The notes under the pieces were generated by a model that was not told the origin of the DNA, ran no database searches, and worked only from the letters and a program-made list of their open reading frames with translations. 64,000 nt of DNA from Rallus limicola (lineage: Eukaryota; Chordata; Aves; Gruiformes; Rallidae), in assembly GCA_022605955.1 (NCBI GenBank), contig JAKCOZ010000245.1:1-64000 (forward strand), in the 5' to 3' direction. Every line of letters begins with the position of its first letter. Within the stretch, counting starts at the first letter, position 1. A program made the translations under genes and the position numbers. Below, piece by piece: positions 48,205 through 59,123 of the stretch.

Positions 48205-48996
48205 ATGCCTTTCAGTCCTAGCTTCTTTACTTTGGGAGTTATTGCTGGACGTTTAGCATGTTTTGAACTGCAGTCTGCTAGGGCCGAGAAAAGCACCGTA
48301 GGAGGTTCCAGGCATGTTCCCTCTTTCCAGGCAAAGGAAAAGGCGGAGAGCCAATGTGACAGGGTCTGCTTGTGTGTCCTGTTAGGAGGTTTCAGACAAG
48401 CTATGCCTTTCATGCCTAGCTTCTTTACTTTGGGAGTTATTGCTGGACGTTTAGCATGTTTTGAACTGCAGTCTGCTAGGGCCGAGAAAAGCACCGTAGG
48501 AGGTTCCAGGCATGTTCCCTCTTTCCAGGCAAAGGAAAAGGCTGAGAGCCAAAGTGACAGGGTCTGCTCGTGTGTCCTGTTAGGAGGTTTCAGACAAGCT
48601 ATGCCTTTCAGGCCTAGCTTCTTTACTTTGGGAGTTATTGCTGGACGTTTAGCATGTTTTGAACTGCAGTCTGCTAGGGCCGAGAAAAGCACTGTAGGAG
48701 GTAGCAGGTATGTTCCTTCTTTCCAGGCAAAGGAAAAGGCTGAGAGCCAAAGTGACAGGGTCTGCTTGTGTGTCCTGTTAGGAGGTTTCAGACAAGCTAT
48801 GCCTTTCAGTCCTAGCTTCTTTACTTTGGGAGTTATTGCTGGACGTTTAGCATGTTTTGAACTGCAGTCTGCTAGGGCCGAGAAAAGCACCGTAGGAGGT
48901 TCCAGGCATGTTCCCTCTTTCCAGGCAAAGGAAAAGGCTGAGAGCCAAAGTGACAGGGTCTGCTTGTGTGTCCTGTTAGGAGGTTTCAGACAAGCT

Positions 48997-51900
48997 ATGC
49001 CTTTCATGCCTAGCTTCTTTACTTTGGGAGTTATTGCTGGACGTTTAGCATGTTTTGAACTGCAGTCTGCTAGGGCCGAGAAAAGCACCGTAGGAGGTTC
49101 CAGGCATGTTCCCTCTTTCCAGGCAAAGGAAAAGGCTGAGAGCCAAAGTGACAGGGTCTGCTCGTGTGTCCTGTTAGGAGGTTTCAGACAAGCTATGCCT
49201 TTCAGGCCTAGCTTCTTTACTTTGGGAGTTATTGCTGGACGTTTAGCATGTTTTGAACTGCAGTCTGCTAGGGCCGAGAAAAGCACTGTAGGAGGTAGCA
49301 GGTATCTTCCTTCTTTCCAGGCAAAGGAAAAGGCTGAGAGCCAAAGTGACAGGGTCTGCTTGTGTGTCCTTTTAGGAGGTTTCAGACAAGCTATGCCTTT
49401 CAGTCCTAGCTTCTTTACTTTGGGAGTTATTGCTGGACGTTTAGCATGTTTTGAACTGCAGTCTGCTAGGGCCGAGAAAAGCACCGTAGGAGGTTCCAGG
49501 CATGTTCCCTCTTTCCAGGCAAAGGAAAAGGCTGAGAGCCAAAGTGACAGGGTCTGCTTGTGTGTCCTGTTAGGAGGTTTCAGACAAGCTATGGCTTTCA
49601 TGCCTAGCTTCTTTACTTTGGGAGTTATTGCTGGACGTTTAGCATGTTTTGAACTGCAGTCTGCTAGGGCCGAGAAAAGCACCGTAGGAGGTTCCAGGCA
49701 TGTTCCCTCTTTCCAGGCAAAGGAAAAGGCTGAGAGCCAAAGTGACAGGGTCTGCTTGTGTGTCCTGTTAGGAGGTTTCAGACAAGCTATGGCTTTCATG
49801 CCTAGCTTCTTTAGTTTGGGAGTTATTGCTGGACGTTTAGCATGTTTTGAACTGCAGTCTGCTAGGGCCGAGAAAAGCACCGTAGGAGGTTCCAGGCATG
49901 TTCCCTCTTTCCAGGCAAAGGAAAAGGCTGAGAGCCAAAGTGACAGGGTCTGCTTGTGTGTCCTGTTAGGAGGTTTCAGACAAGCTATGCCTTTCATGCC
50001 TAGCTTCTTTACTTTGGGAGTTATTGCTGGACGTTTAGCATGTTTTGAACTGCAGTCTGCTAGGGCCGAGAAAAGCACCGTAGGAGGTTCCAGGCATGTT
50101 CCCTCTTTCCAGGCAAAGGAAAAGGCTGAGAGCCAAAGTGACAGGGTCTGCTTGTGTGTCCTGTTAGGAGGTTTCAGACAAGCTATGCCTTTCAGTCCTA
50201 GCTTCTTTACTTTGGGAGTTATTGCTGGACGTTTAGCATGTTTTGAACTGCAGTCTGCTAGGGCCGAGAAAAGCACCGTAGGAGGTTCCAGGCATGTTCC
50301 CTCTTTCCAGGCAAAGGAAAAGGCTGAGAGCCAAAGTGACAGGGTCTGCTTGTGTGTCCTGTTAGGAGGTTTCAGACAAGCTATGCCTTTCATGCCTAGC
50401 TTCTTTACTTTGGGAGTTATTGCTGGACGTTTAGCATGTTTTGAACTGCAGTCTGCTAGGGCCGAGAAAAGCACCGTAGGAGGTTCCAGGCATGTTCCCT
50501 CTTTCCAGGCAAAGGAAAAGGCTGAGAGCCAAAGTGACAGGGTCTGCTTGTGTGTCCTGTTAGGAGGTTTCAGACAAGCTATGCCTTTCAGGCCTAGCTT
50601 CTTTACTTTGGGAGTTATTGCTGGACGTTTAGCATGTTTTGAACTGCAGTCTGCTAGGGCCGAGAAAAGCACCGTAGGAGGTTCCAGGCATGTTCCCTCT
50701 TTCCAGGCAAAGGAAAAGGCTGAGAGCCAAAGTGACAGGGTCAGCTTGTGTGTCCTATTAGGAGGTTTCAGACAAGCTATGCCTTTCAGTCCTAGCTTCT
50801 TTACTTTGGGAGTTATTGCTGGACGTTTAGCATGTTTTGAACTGCAGTCTGCTAGGGCCGAGAAAAGCACCGTAGGAGGTTCCAGGCATGTTCCCTCTTT
50901 CCAGGCAAAGGAAAAGGCTGAGAGCCAAAGTGACAGGGTCTGCTCGTGTGTCCTGTTAGGAGGTTTCAGACAAGCTATGCCTTTCAGGCCTAGCTTCTTT
51001 ACTTTGGGAGTTATTGCTGGACGTTTAGCATGTTTTGAACTGCAGTCTGCTAGGGCCGAGAAAAGCACCGTAGGAGGTTCCAGGCATGTTCCCTCTTTCC
51101 AGACAAAGGAAAAGGCTGAGAGCCAAAGTGACAGGGTCTGCTTGTGTGTCCTGTTAGGAGGTTTCAGACAAGCTATGCCTTTCATGCCTAGCTTCTTTAC
51201 TTTGGGAGTTATTGCTGGACGTTTAGCATGTTTTGAACTGCAGTCTGCTAGGGCCGAGAAAAGCACCGTAGGAGGTTCCAGGCATGATCCCTCTTTCCAG
51301 GCAAAGGAAAAGGCTGAGAGCCAAAGTGACAGGGTCTGCTTGTGTGTCCTGTTAGGAGGTTTCAGACAAGCTATGCCTTTCAGTCCTAGCTTCTTTACTT
51401 TGGGAGTTATTGCTGGACGTTTAGCATGTTTTGAACTGCAGTCTGCTAGGGCCGAGAAAAGCACCGTAGGAGGTTCCAGGCATGTTCCCTCTTTCCAGGC
51501 AAAGGAAAAGGCTGAGAGCCAAAGTGACAGGGTCTGCTTGTGTGTCCTGTTAGGAGGTTTCAGACAAGCTATGCCTTTCATGCCTAGCTTCTTTACTTTG
51601 GGAGTTATTGCTGGACGTTTAGCATGTTTTGAACTGCAGTCTGCTAGGGCCGAGAAAAGCACCGTAGGAGGTTCCAGGCATGTTCCCTCTTTCCAGGCAA
51701 AGGAAAAGGCTGAGAGCCAAAGTGACAGGGTCTGCTTGTGTGTCCTGTTAGGAGGTTTCAGACAAGCTATGCCTTTCATGCCTAGCTTCTTTACTTTGGG
51801 AGTTATTGCTGGACGTTTAGCATGTTTTGAACTGCAGTCTGCTAGGGCCGAGAAAAGCACCGTAGGAGCTTCCAGGCATGTTCCCTCTTTCCAGGCAAAG

Positions 51901-52758
51901 GAAAAGGCTGAGAGCCAAAGTGACAGGGTCAGCTTGTGTGTCCTGTTAGGAGGTTTCAGACAAGCTATGCCTTTCAGGCCTAGCTTCTTTACTTTGGGAG
52001 TTATTGCTGGACGTTTAGCATGTTTTGAACTGCAGTCTGCTAGGGCCGAGAAAAGCACCGTAGGAGGTTCCAGGCATGTTCCCTCTTTCCAGGCAAAGGA
52101 AAAGGCTGAGAGCCAAAGTGACAGGGTCTGCTTGTGTGTCCTGTTAGGAGGTTTCAGACAAGCTATGCCTTTCAGGCCTAGCTTCTTTACTTTGGGAGTT
52201 ATTGCTGGACGTTTAGCATGTTTTGAACTGCAGTCTGCTAGGGCCGAGAAAAGCACTGTAGGAGGTAGCAGGTATGTTCCTTCTTTCCAGGCAAAGGAAA
52301 AGGCTGAGAGCCAAAGTGACAGGGTCTGCTTGTGTGTCCTGTTAGGAGGTTTCAGACAAGCTATGCCTTTCAGTCCTAGCTTCTTTACTTTGGGAGTTAT
52401 TGCTGGACGTTTAGCATGTTTTGAACTGCAGTCTGCTAGGGCCGAGAAAAGCACCGTAGGAGGTTCCAGGCATGTTCCCTCTTTCCAGGCAAAGGAAAAG
52501 GCTGAGAGCCAAAGTGACAGGGTCTGCTTGTGTGTCCTGTTAGGAGGTTTCAGACAAGCTATGGCTTTCATGCCTAGCTTCTTTACTTTGGGAGTTATTG
52601 CTGGACGTTTAGCATGTTTTGAACTGCAGTCTGCTAGGGCCGAGAAAAGCACCGTAGGAGGTTCCAGGCATGTTCCCTCTTTCCAGGCAAAGGAAAAGGC
52701 TGAGAGCCAAAGTGACAGGGTCTGCTTGTGTGTCCTGTTAGGAGGTTTCAGACAAGCT
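48997..52758 (+). repeat. Mosaic satellite segment
   Basis: Continuous satellite to the right of the first duplication copy. It includes GGTATCTTCC near 49315, TCCTTTTAGG at 49371, TTTAGTTTGGG near 49813, CCTATTAGG near 50757 and another copy of the trimer at 50779-51372 (CAGACAAAG at 51103). The order of subtypes resembles parts of the 22-mer and of the 44.5-47 kb stretch, but I could not assign one register to it. No other content is visible. Confidence 0.7.
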
Positions 52759-53352
52759 ATGGCTTTCATGCCTAGCTTCTTTACTTTGGGAGTTATTGCT
52801 GGACGTTTAGCATGTTTTGAACTGCAGTCTGCTAGGGCCGAGAAAAGCACTGTAGGAGGTAGCAGGTATGTTCCTTCTTTCCAGGCAAAGGAAAAGGCTG
52901 AGAGCCAAAGTGACAGGGGCTGCTTGTGTGTCCTGTTACGAGGTTTCAGACAAGCTATGCCTTTCAGTCCTAGCTTCTTTACTTTGGGAGTTATTGCTGG
53001 ACGTTTAGCATGTTTTGAACTGCAGTCTGCTAGGGCCGAGAAAAGCACCGTAGGAGGTTCCAGGCATGTTCCCTCTTTCCAGGCAAAGGAAAAGGCTGAG
53101 AGCCAAAGTGACAGGGTCTGCTTGTGTGTCCTGTTAGGAGGTTTCAGACAAGCTATGCCTTTCAGTCCTAGCTTCTTTACTTTGGGAGTTATTGCTGGAC
53201 GTTTAGCATGTTTTGAACTGCAGTCTGCAAGGGCCGAGAAAAGCACCGTAGGAGGTTCCAGGCATGTTCCCTCTTTCCAGGCAAAGGAAAAGGCTGAGAG
53301 CCAAAGTGACAGGGTCTGCTTGTGTGTCCTGTTAGGAGGTTTCAGACAAGCT
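52759..53352 (+). repeat. Trimer duplicated 11 monomers apart, copy 1
   Basis: Three monomers begin with GCTATGGCTTTC. They carry ACAGGGGCTGC (52920), GTTACGAGG near 52936 and CTGCAAGGGCC at 53228. The same three markers occur from 54937, at +2178 bp for the first two and +2179 for the third because of the one-base insertion at 55211. Confidence 0.82.
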
Positions 53353-54936
53353 ATGCCTTTCATGCCTAGCTTCTTTACTTTGGGAGTTATTGCTGGACGT
53401 TTAGCATGTTTTGAACTGCAGTCTGCTAGGGCCGAGAAAAGCACCATAGGAGGTTCCAGGCATGTTCCCTCTTTCCAGGCAAAGGAAAAGGCTGAGAGCC
53501 AAAGTGACAGGGTCTGCTTGTGTGTCCTGTTAGGAGGTTTCAGACAAGCTATGCCTTTCAGTCCTAGCTTCTTTACTTTGGGAGTTATTGCTGGACGTTT
53601 AGCATGTTTTGAACTGCAGTCTGCTAGGGCCGAGAAAAGCACTGTAGGAGGGAGCAGGTATGTTCCTTCTTTCCAGGCAAAGGAAAAGGCTGAGAGCCAA
53701 AGTGACAGGATCTGCTTGTGTGTCCTGTTAGGAGGTTTCAGACAAGCTATGCCTTTCAATCCTAGCTTCTTTACTTTGGGAGTTATTGCTGGACGTTTAG
53801 CATGTTTTGAACTGCAGTCTGCTAGGGCCGAGAAAAGCACCGTAGGATGTTCCAGGCATGTTCCCTCTTTCCAGGCAAAGGAAAAGGCTGAGAGCCAAAG
53901 TGACAGGGTCTGCTTGTGTGTCCTGTTATGAGGTTTCAGACAAGCTATGCCTTTCAGTCCTAGCTTCTTTACTTTGGGAGTTATTGCTGGACGTTTAGCA
54001 TGTTTTGAACTGCAGTCTGCTAGGGCCGAGAAAAGCACCGTAGGAGGTTCCAGGCATGTTCCCTCTTTCCAGGCAAAGGAAAAGGCTGAGAGCCAAAGTG
54101 ACAGGGTCTACTTGTGTGTCCTGTTAGGAGGTTTCAGACAAGCTATGCCTTTCATGCCTAGCTTCTTTACTTTGGGAGTTATTGCTGGACGTTTAGCATG
54201 TTTTGAACTGCAGTCTGCTAGGGCCGAGAAAAGCACTGTAGGAGGTTCCAGGCATGTTCCCTCTTTCCAGGCAAAGGAAAAGGCTGAGAGCCAAAGTGAC
54301 AGGGTCTGCTTGTGTGTCCTGTTATAAGGTTTCAGACAAGCTATGCCTTTCAGTCCTAGCTTCTTTACTTTGGGAGTTATTGCTGGACGTTTAGCATGTT
54401 TTGAACTGCAGTCTGCTAGGGCCGAGAAAAGCACCGTAGGAGGTAGCAGTTATGTTCCTTCTTTCCAGGCAAAGGAAAAGGCTGAGAGCCAAAGTGACAG
54501 GGTCTGCTTGTGTGTCCTGTTAGGAGGTTTCAGACAAGCTATGCCTTTCATGCCTAGCTTCTTTACTTTGGGAGTTATTGCTGGACGTTTAGCATGTTTT
54601 GAACTGCAGTCTGCTAGGGCCGAGAAAAGCACCGTAGGAGGTTCCAGGCATGTTCCCTCTTTCCAGGCAAAGGAAAAGGCTGAGAGCCAAAGTGAAAGGG
54701 TCTGCTCGTGTGTCCTGTTAGGAGGTTTCAGACAAGCTATGCCTTTCAGTCCTAGCTTCTTTACTTTGGGAGTTATTGCTGGACGTTTAGCATGTTTTGA
54801 ACTGCAGTCTGCTAGGGCCGAGAAAAGCACCGTAGGAGGTTCCAGGCATGTTCCCTCTTTCCAGGCAAAGGAAAAGGCTGAGAGCCAAAGTGACAGGGTC
54901 TGCTTGTGTGTCCTGTTAGGAGGTTTCAGACAAGCT
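53353..54936 (+). repeat. Mosaic segment with the isolated right-hand TTATAAGG
   Basis: This begins with the dimer shared with 23653-24048. It contains private variants GACAGGATCTGC near 53708, TTTCAATCC near 53758, GTAGGATGTTCC near 53844, GTTATGAGG near 53926, GGGTCTACTTG near 54108, AGCAGTTATG near 54447 and AGTGAAAGGG near 54695. TTATAAGG at 54322 is the only one found to the right of 24424, so this piece appears derived from the left domain. Confidence 0.75.
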
Positions 54937-55531
54937 ATGGCTTTCATGCCTAGCTTCTTTACTTTGGGAGTTATTGCTGGACGTTTAGCATGTTTTGAAC
55001 TGCAGTCTGCTAGGGCCGAGAAAAGCACCGTAGGAGGTAGCAGGTATGTTCCTTCTTTCCAGGCAAAGGAAAAGGCTGAGAGCCAAAGTGACAGGGGCTG
55101 CTTGTGTGTCCTGTTACGAGGTTTCAGACAAGCTATGCCTTTCAGTCCTAGCTTCTTTACTTTGGGAGTTATTGCTGGACGTTTAGCATGTTTTGAACTG
55201 CAGTCTGCTAGGGGCCGAGAAAAGCACCGTAGGAGGTTCCAGGCATGTTCCCTCTTTCCAGGCAAAGGAAAAGGCTGAGAGCCAAAGTGACAGGGTCTGC
55301 TTGTGTGTCCTGTTAGGAGGTTTCAGACAAGCTATGCCTTTCAGTCCTAGCTTCTTTACTTTGGGAGTTATTGCTGGACGTTTAGCATGTTTTGAACTGC
55401 AGTCTGCAAGGGCCGAGAAAAGCACCGTAGGAGGTTCCAGGCATGTTCCCTCTTTCCAGGCAAAGGAAAAGGCTGAGAGCCAAAGTGACAGGGTCTGCTC
55501 GTGTGTCCTGTTAGGAGGTTTCAGACAAGCT
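54937..55531 (+). repeat. Trimer duplicated 11 monomers apart, copy 2
   Basis: This is a copy of 52759-53352 with ACAGGGGCTGC (55098), GTTACGAGG near 55114 and CTGCAAGGGCC at 55407. It carries one additional G in the run at 55211-55214, making one monomer 199 bp. Its last monomer has GTCTGCTCGTG where copy 1 has GCTTGTG. The start of the second large duplication copy follows within about 150 bp. Confidence 0.82.
55211..55214 (+). other. Single-base insertion (199-bp monomer)
   Basis: The usual GCTAGGGCCGAG reads GCTAGGGGCCGAG. It shifts the register of all downstream markers by +1 until 59121, which confirms that it is a real length change in this sequence. It interrupts both giant open frames. 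Confidence 0.93.
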
Positions 55532-58500
55532 ATGGCTTTCATGCCTAGCTTCTTTACTTTGGGAGTTATTGCTGGACGTTTAGCATGTTTTGAACTGCAG
55601 TCTGCTAGGGCCGAGAAAAGCACCGTAGGAGGTTCCAGGCATGTTCCCTCTTTCCAGGCAAAGGAAAAGGCTGAGAGCCAAAGTGACAGTGTCTGCTTGT
55701 GTGTCCTGTTAGGAGGTTTCAGACAAGCTATGCCTTTCATGCCTAGCTTCTTTACTTTGGGAGTTATTGCTGGACGTTTAGCATGTTTTGAACTGCAGTC
55801 TGCTAGGGCCGAGAAAAGCACCGTAGTATGTAGCAGGTATGTTCCTTCTTTCCAGGCAAAGGAAAAGGCTGAGAGCCAAAGTGACAGGGTCTGCTCGTGT
55901 GTCCTGTTAGGAGGTTTCAGACAAGCTATGCCTTTCATGCCTAGCTTCTTTACTTTGGGAGTTATTGCTGGACGTTTAGCATGTTTTGAACTGCAGTCTG
56001 CTAGGGCCGAGAAAAGCACCGTAGGAGGTTCCAGGCATGTTCCCTCTTTCCAGGCAAAGGAAAAGGCTGAGAGCCAAAGTGACAGGGTCTGCTTGTGTGT
56101 CCTGTTAGGAGGTTTCAGACAAGCTATGCCTTTCATGCCTAGCTTCTTTACTTTGGGAGTTATTGCTGGACGTTTAGCATGTTTTGAACTGCAGTCTGCT
56201 AGGGCCGAGAAAAGCACTGTAGGAGGTAGCAGGTATGTTCCTTCTTTCCAGGCAAAGGAAAAGGCTGAGAGCCAAAGTGACAGGGTCTGCTTGTGTGTCC
56301 TGTTAGGAGGTTTCAGACAAGCTATGCCTTTCAGTCCTAGCTTCTTTACTTTGGGAGTTATTGCTGGACGTTTAGCATGTTTTGAACTGCAGTCTGCTAG
56401 GGCCGAGAAAAGCACCGTAGGAGGTTCCAGGCATGTTCCCTCTTTCCAGGCAAAGGAAAAGGCTGAGAGCCAAAGTGACAGGGTCTGCTTGTGTGTCCTG
56501 TTAGGAGGTTTCAGACAAGCTATGCCTTTCAGTCCTAGCTTCTTTACTTTGGGAGTTATTGCTGGACGTTTAGCATGTTTTGAACTGCAGTCTGCTAGGG
56601 CCGAGAAAAGCACTGTAGGAGGGAGCATGTATGTTCCTTCTTTCCAGGCAAAGGAAAAGGCTGAGAGCCAAAGTGACAGGGTCAGCTTGTGTGTCCTGTT
56701 AGGAGGTTTTAGACAAGCTATGCCTTTCATGCCTAGCTTCTTTACTTTGGGAGTTATTGCTGGACGTTTAGCATGTTTTGAACTGCAGTCTGCTAGGGCC
56801 GAGAAAAGCACCGTAGGAGGTTCCAGGCATGTTCCCTCTTTCCAGGCAAAGGAAAAGGCTGAGAGCCAAAGTGACAGGGTCTGCTCGTGTGTCCTGTTAG
56901 GAGGTTTCAGACAAGCTATGCCTTTCAGTCCTAGCTTCTTTACTTTGGGAGTTATTGCTGGACGTTTAGCATGTTTTGAACTGCAGTCTGCTAGGGCCGA
57001 GAAAAGCACCGTAGGAGGTTCCAGGCATGTTCCCTCTTTCCAGGCAAAGGAAAAGGCTGAGAGCCAAAGTGACAGGGTCTGCTTGTGTGTCCTGTTAGGA
57101 GGTTTCAGACAAGCTATGCCTTTCATGCCTAGCTTCTTTACTTTGGGAGTTATTGCTGGACGTTTAGCATGTTTTGAACTGCAGTCTGCTAGGGCCGAGA
57201 AAAGCACTGTAGGAGGTAGCAGGTATGTTCCTTCTTTCCAGGCAAAGGAAAAGGCTGAGAGCCAAAGTGACAGGGTCTGCTTGTGTGTCCTGTTAGGAGG
57301 TTTCAGACAAGCTATGCCTTTCATGCCTAGCTTCTTTACTTTGGGAGTTATTGCTGGACGTTTAGCATGTTTTGAACTGCAGTCTGCTAGGGCCGAGAAA
57401 AGCACCGTAGGAGGTTCCAGGCATGTTCCCTCTTTCCAGGCAAAGGAAAAGGCTGAGAGCCAAAGTGACAGGGTCTGCTTGTGTGTCCTGTTAGGAGGTT
57501 TCAGACAAGCTATGCCTTTCAGTCCTAGCTTCTTTACTTTGGGCGTTATTGCTGGACGTTTAGCATGATTTGAACTGCAGTCTGCTAGGGCCGAGAAAAG
57601 CACCGTAGGAGCTTCCAGGCATGTTCCCTCTTTCCAGGCAAAGGAAAAGGCTGAGAGCCAAAGTGACAGGGTCTGCTTGTGTGTCCTGTTAGGAGGTTTC
57701 AGACAAGCTATGCCTTTCAGTTCTAGCTTCTTTACTTTGGGAGTTATTGCTGGACGTTTAGCAAGTTTTGAACTGCAGTCTGCTAGGGCCGAGAAAAGCA
57801 CCGTAGGAGCATCCAGGCATGTTCCCTCTTTCCAGGCAAAGGAAAAGGCTGAGAGCCAAAGTGACAGGGTCTGCTTGTGTGTCCTGTTAGGAGGTTTCAG
57901 ACAAGCTATCGCTTTCATGCCTAGCTTCTTTACTTTGGGAGTTATTGCTGGACGTTTAGCATGTTTTGAACTGCAGTCTGCTAGGGCCGAGAAAAGCACC
58001 GTAGGAGGTTCCAGGCATGTTCCCTCTTTCCAGGCAAAGGAAAAGGCTGAGAGCCAAAGTGACAGGGTCTGCTTGTGTGTCCTGTTAGGAGGTTTCAGAC
58101 AAGCTATGCCTTTCATGCCTAGCTTCTTTACTTTGGGAGTTATTGCTGGACGTTTAGCATGTTTTGAACTGCAGTCTGCTAGGGCCGAGAAAAGCACTGT
58201 AGGAGGTAGCAGGTATGTTCCTTCTTTCCAGGCAAAGGAAAAGGCTGAGAGCCAAAGTGACAGGGTCTGCTTGTGTGTCCTGTTAGGAGGTTTCAGACAA
58301 GCTATGCCTTTCATGCCTAGCTTCTTTACTTTGGGAGTTATTGCTGGACGTTTAGCATGTTTTGAACTGCAGTCTGCTAGGGCCGAGAAAAGCACCGTAG
58401 GAGCTTCCAGGCATGTTCCCTCTTTCCAGGCAAAGGAAAAGGCTGAGAGCCAAAGTGACAGGGTCTGCTTGTGTGTCCTGTTAGGAGGTTTCAGACAAGC

Positions 58501-59119
58501 TATGCCTTTCAGTCCTAGCTTCTTTACTTTGGGAGTTATTGCTGGACGTTTAGCATGTTTTGAACTGCAGTCTGCTAGGGCCGAGAAAAGCACCGTAGGA
58601 GGTAGCAGGTATGTTCCTTCTTTCCAGGCAAAGGAAAAGGCTGAGAGCCAAAGTGACAGGGTCTGCTTGTGTGTCCTGTTAGGAGGTTTCAGACAAGCTA
58701 TGCCTTTCAGTCCTAGCTTCTTTACTTTGGGAGTTATTGCTGGACGTTTAGCAAGTTTTGAACTGCAGTCTGCTAGGGCCGAGAAAAGCACCGTAGGAGC
58801 ATCCAGGCATGTTCCCTCTTTCCAGGCAAAGGAAAAGGCTGAGAGCCAAAGTGACAGGGTCTGCTTGTGTGTCCTGTTAGGAGGTTTCAGACAAGCTATG
58901 GCTTTCATGCCTAGCTTCTTTACTTTGGGAGTTATTGCTGGACGTTTAGCATGTTTTGAACTGCAGTCTGCTAGGGCCGAGAAAAGCACCGTAGGAGGTT
59001 CCAGGCATGTTCCCTCTTTCCAGGCAAAGGAAAAGGCTGAGAGCCAAAGTGACAGGGTCTGCTTGTGTGTCCTGTTAGGAGGTTTCACACAAGCTATGCC
59101 TTTCATGCCTAGCTTCTTT

Positions 59120-59123
59120 ACTT
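59120..59123 (+). other. Single-base deletion (197-bp monomer)
   Basis: The usual TTTACTTTGGGAG reads TTTACTTGGGAG. It restores the register lost at 55211. It lies in a short T run and breaks the open frames on both strands. Confidence 0.93.

Larger units (their letters stand above)
40443..48996 (+). repeat. Large segmental duplication within the array, copy 1
   Basis: An ordered series of private markers pairs with 55.7-63.05 kb: CAGTGTCTGC (40443 and 55690), GTAGTA (40580 and 55827), GGTTTTAGACA (41463 and 56710), GGGCGTT (42297 and 57544), GCTATCGC (42661 and 57908), TAGGCCCGAG (44121 and 59367), GCATGATCC (45743 and 60593), GCTGTACG (46070 and 60920) and GGCGGAGAGCCAATGTG (48343 and 62401). 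The offset is 77 monomers at the left (plus one base because of an inserted G), then 75, then 71. The left limit is near 40.35-40.44 kb, the right near 48,996. Confidence 0.92.

Noticed and set aside
24445..53931. 9828-codon plus-strand open frame (and the other long plus frames) as a giant repeat protein gene
   Set aside because: It follows from the 198-bp period being a multiple of three. The frame is the same satellite that carries stops elsewhere in the window, the commonest variants are non-synonymous, there is no gene start or end context, and the opposite strand is equally open.
29706..54038. 8110-codon minus-strand open frame (and the other long minus frames) as coding
   Set aside because: Mirror effect of the same periodicity; it overlaps the plus frame over the same DNA, with no sign of coding constraint.
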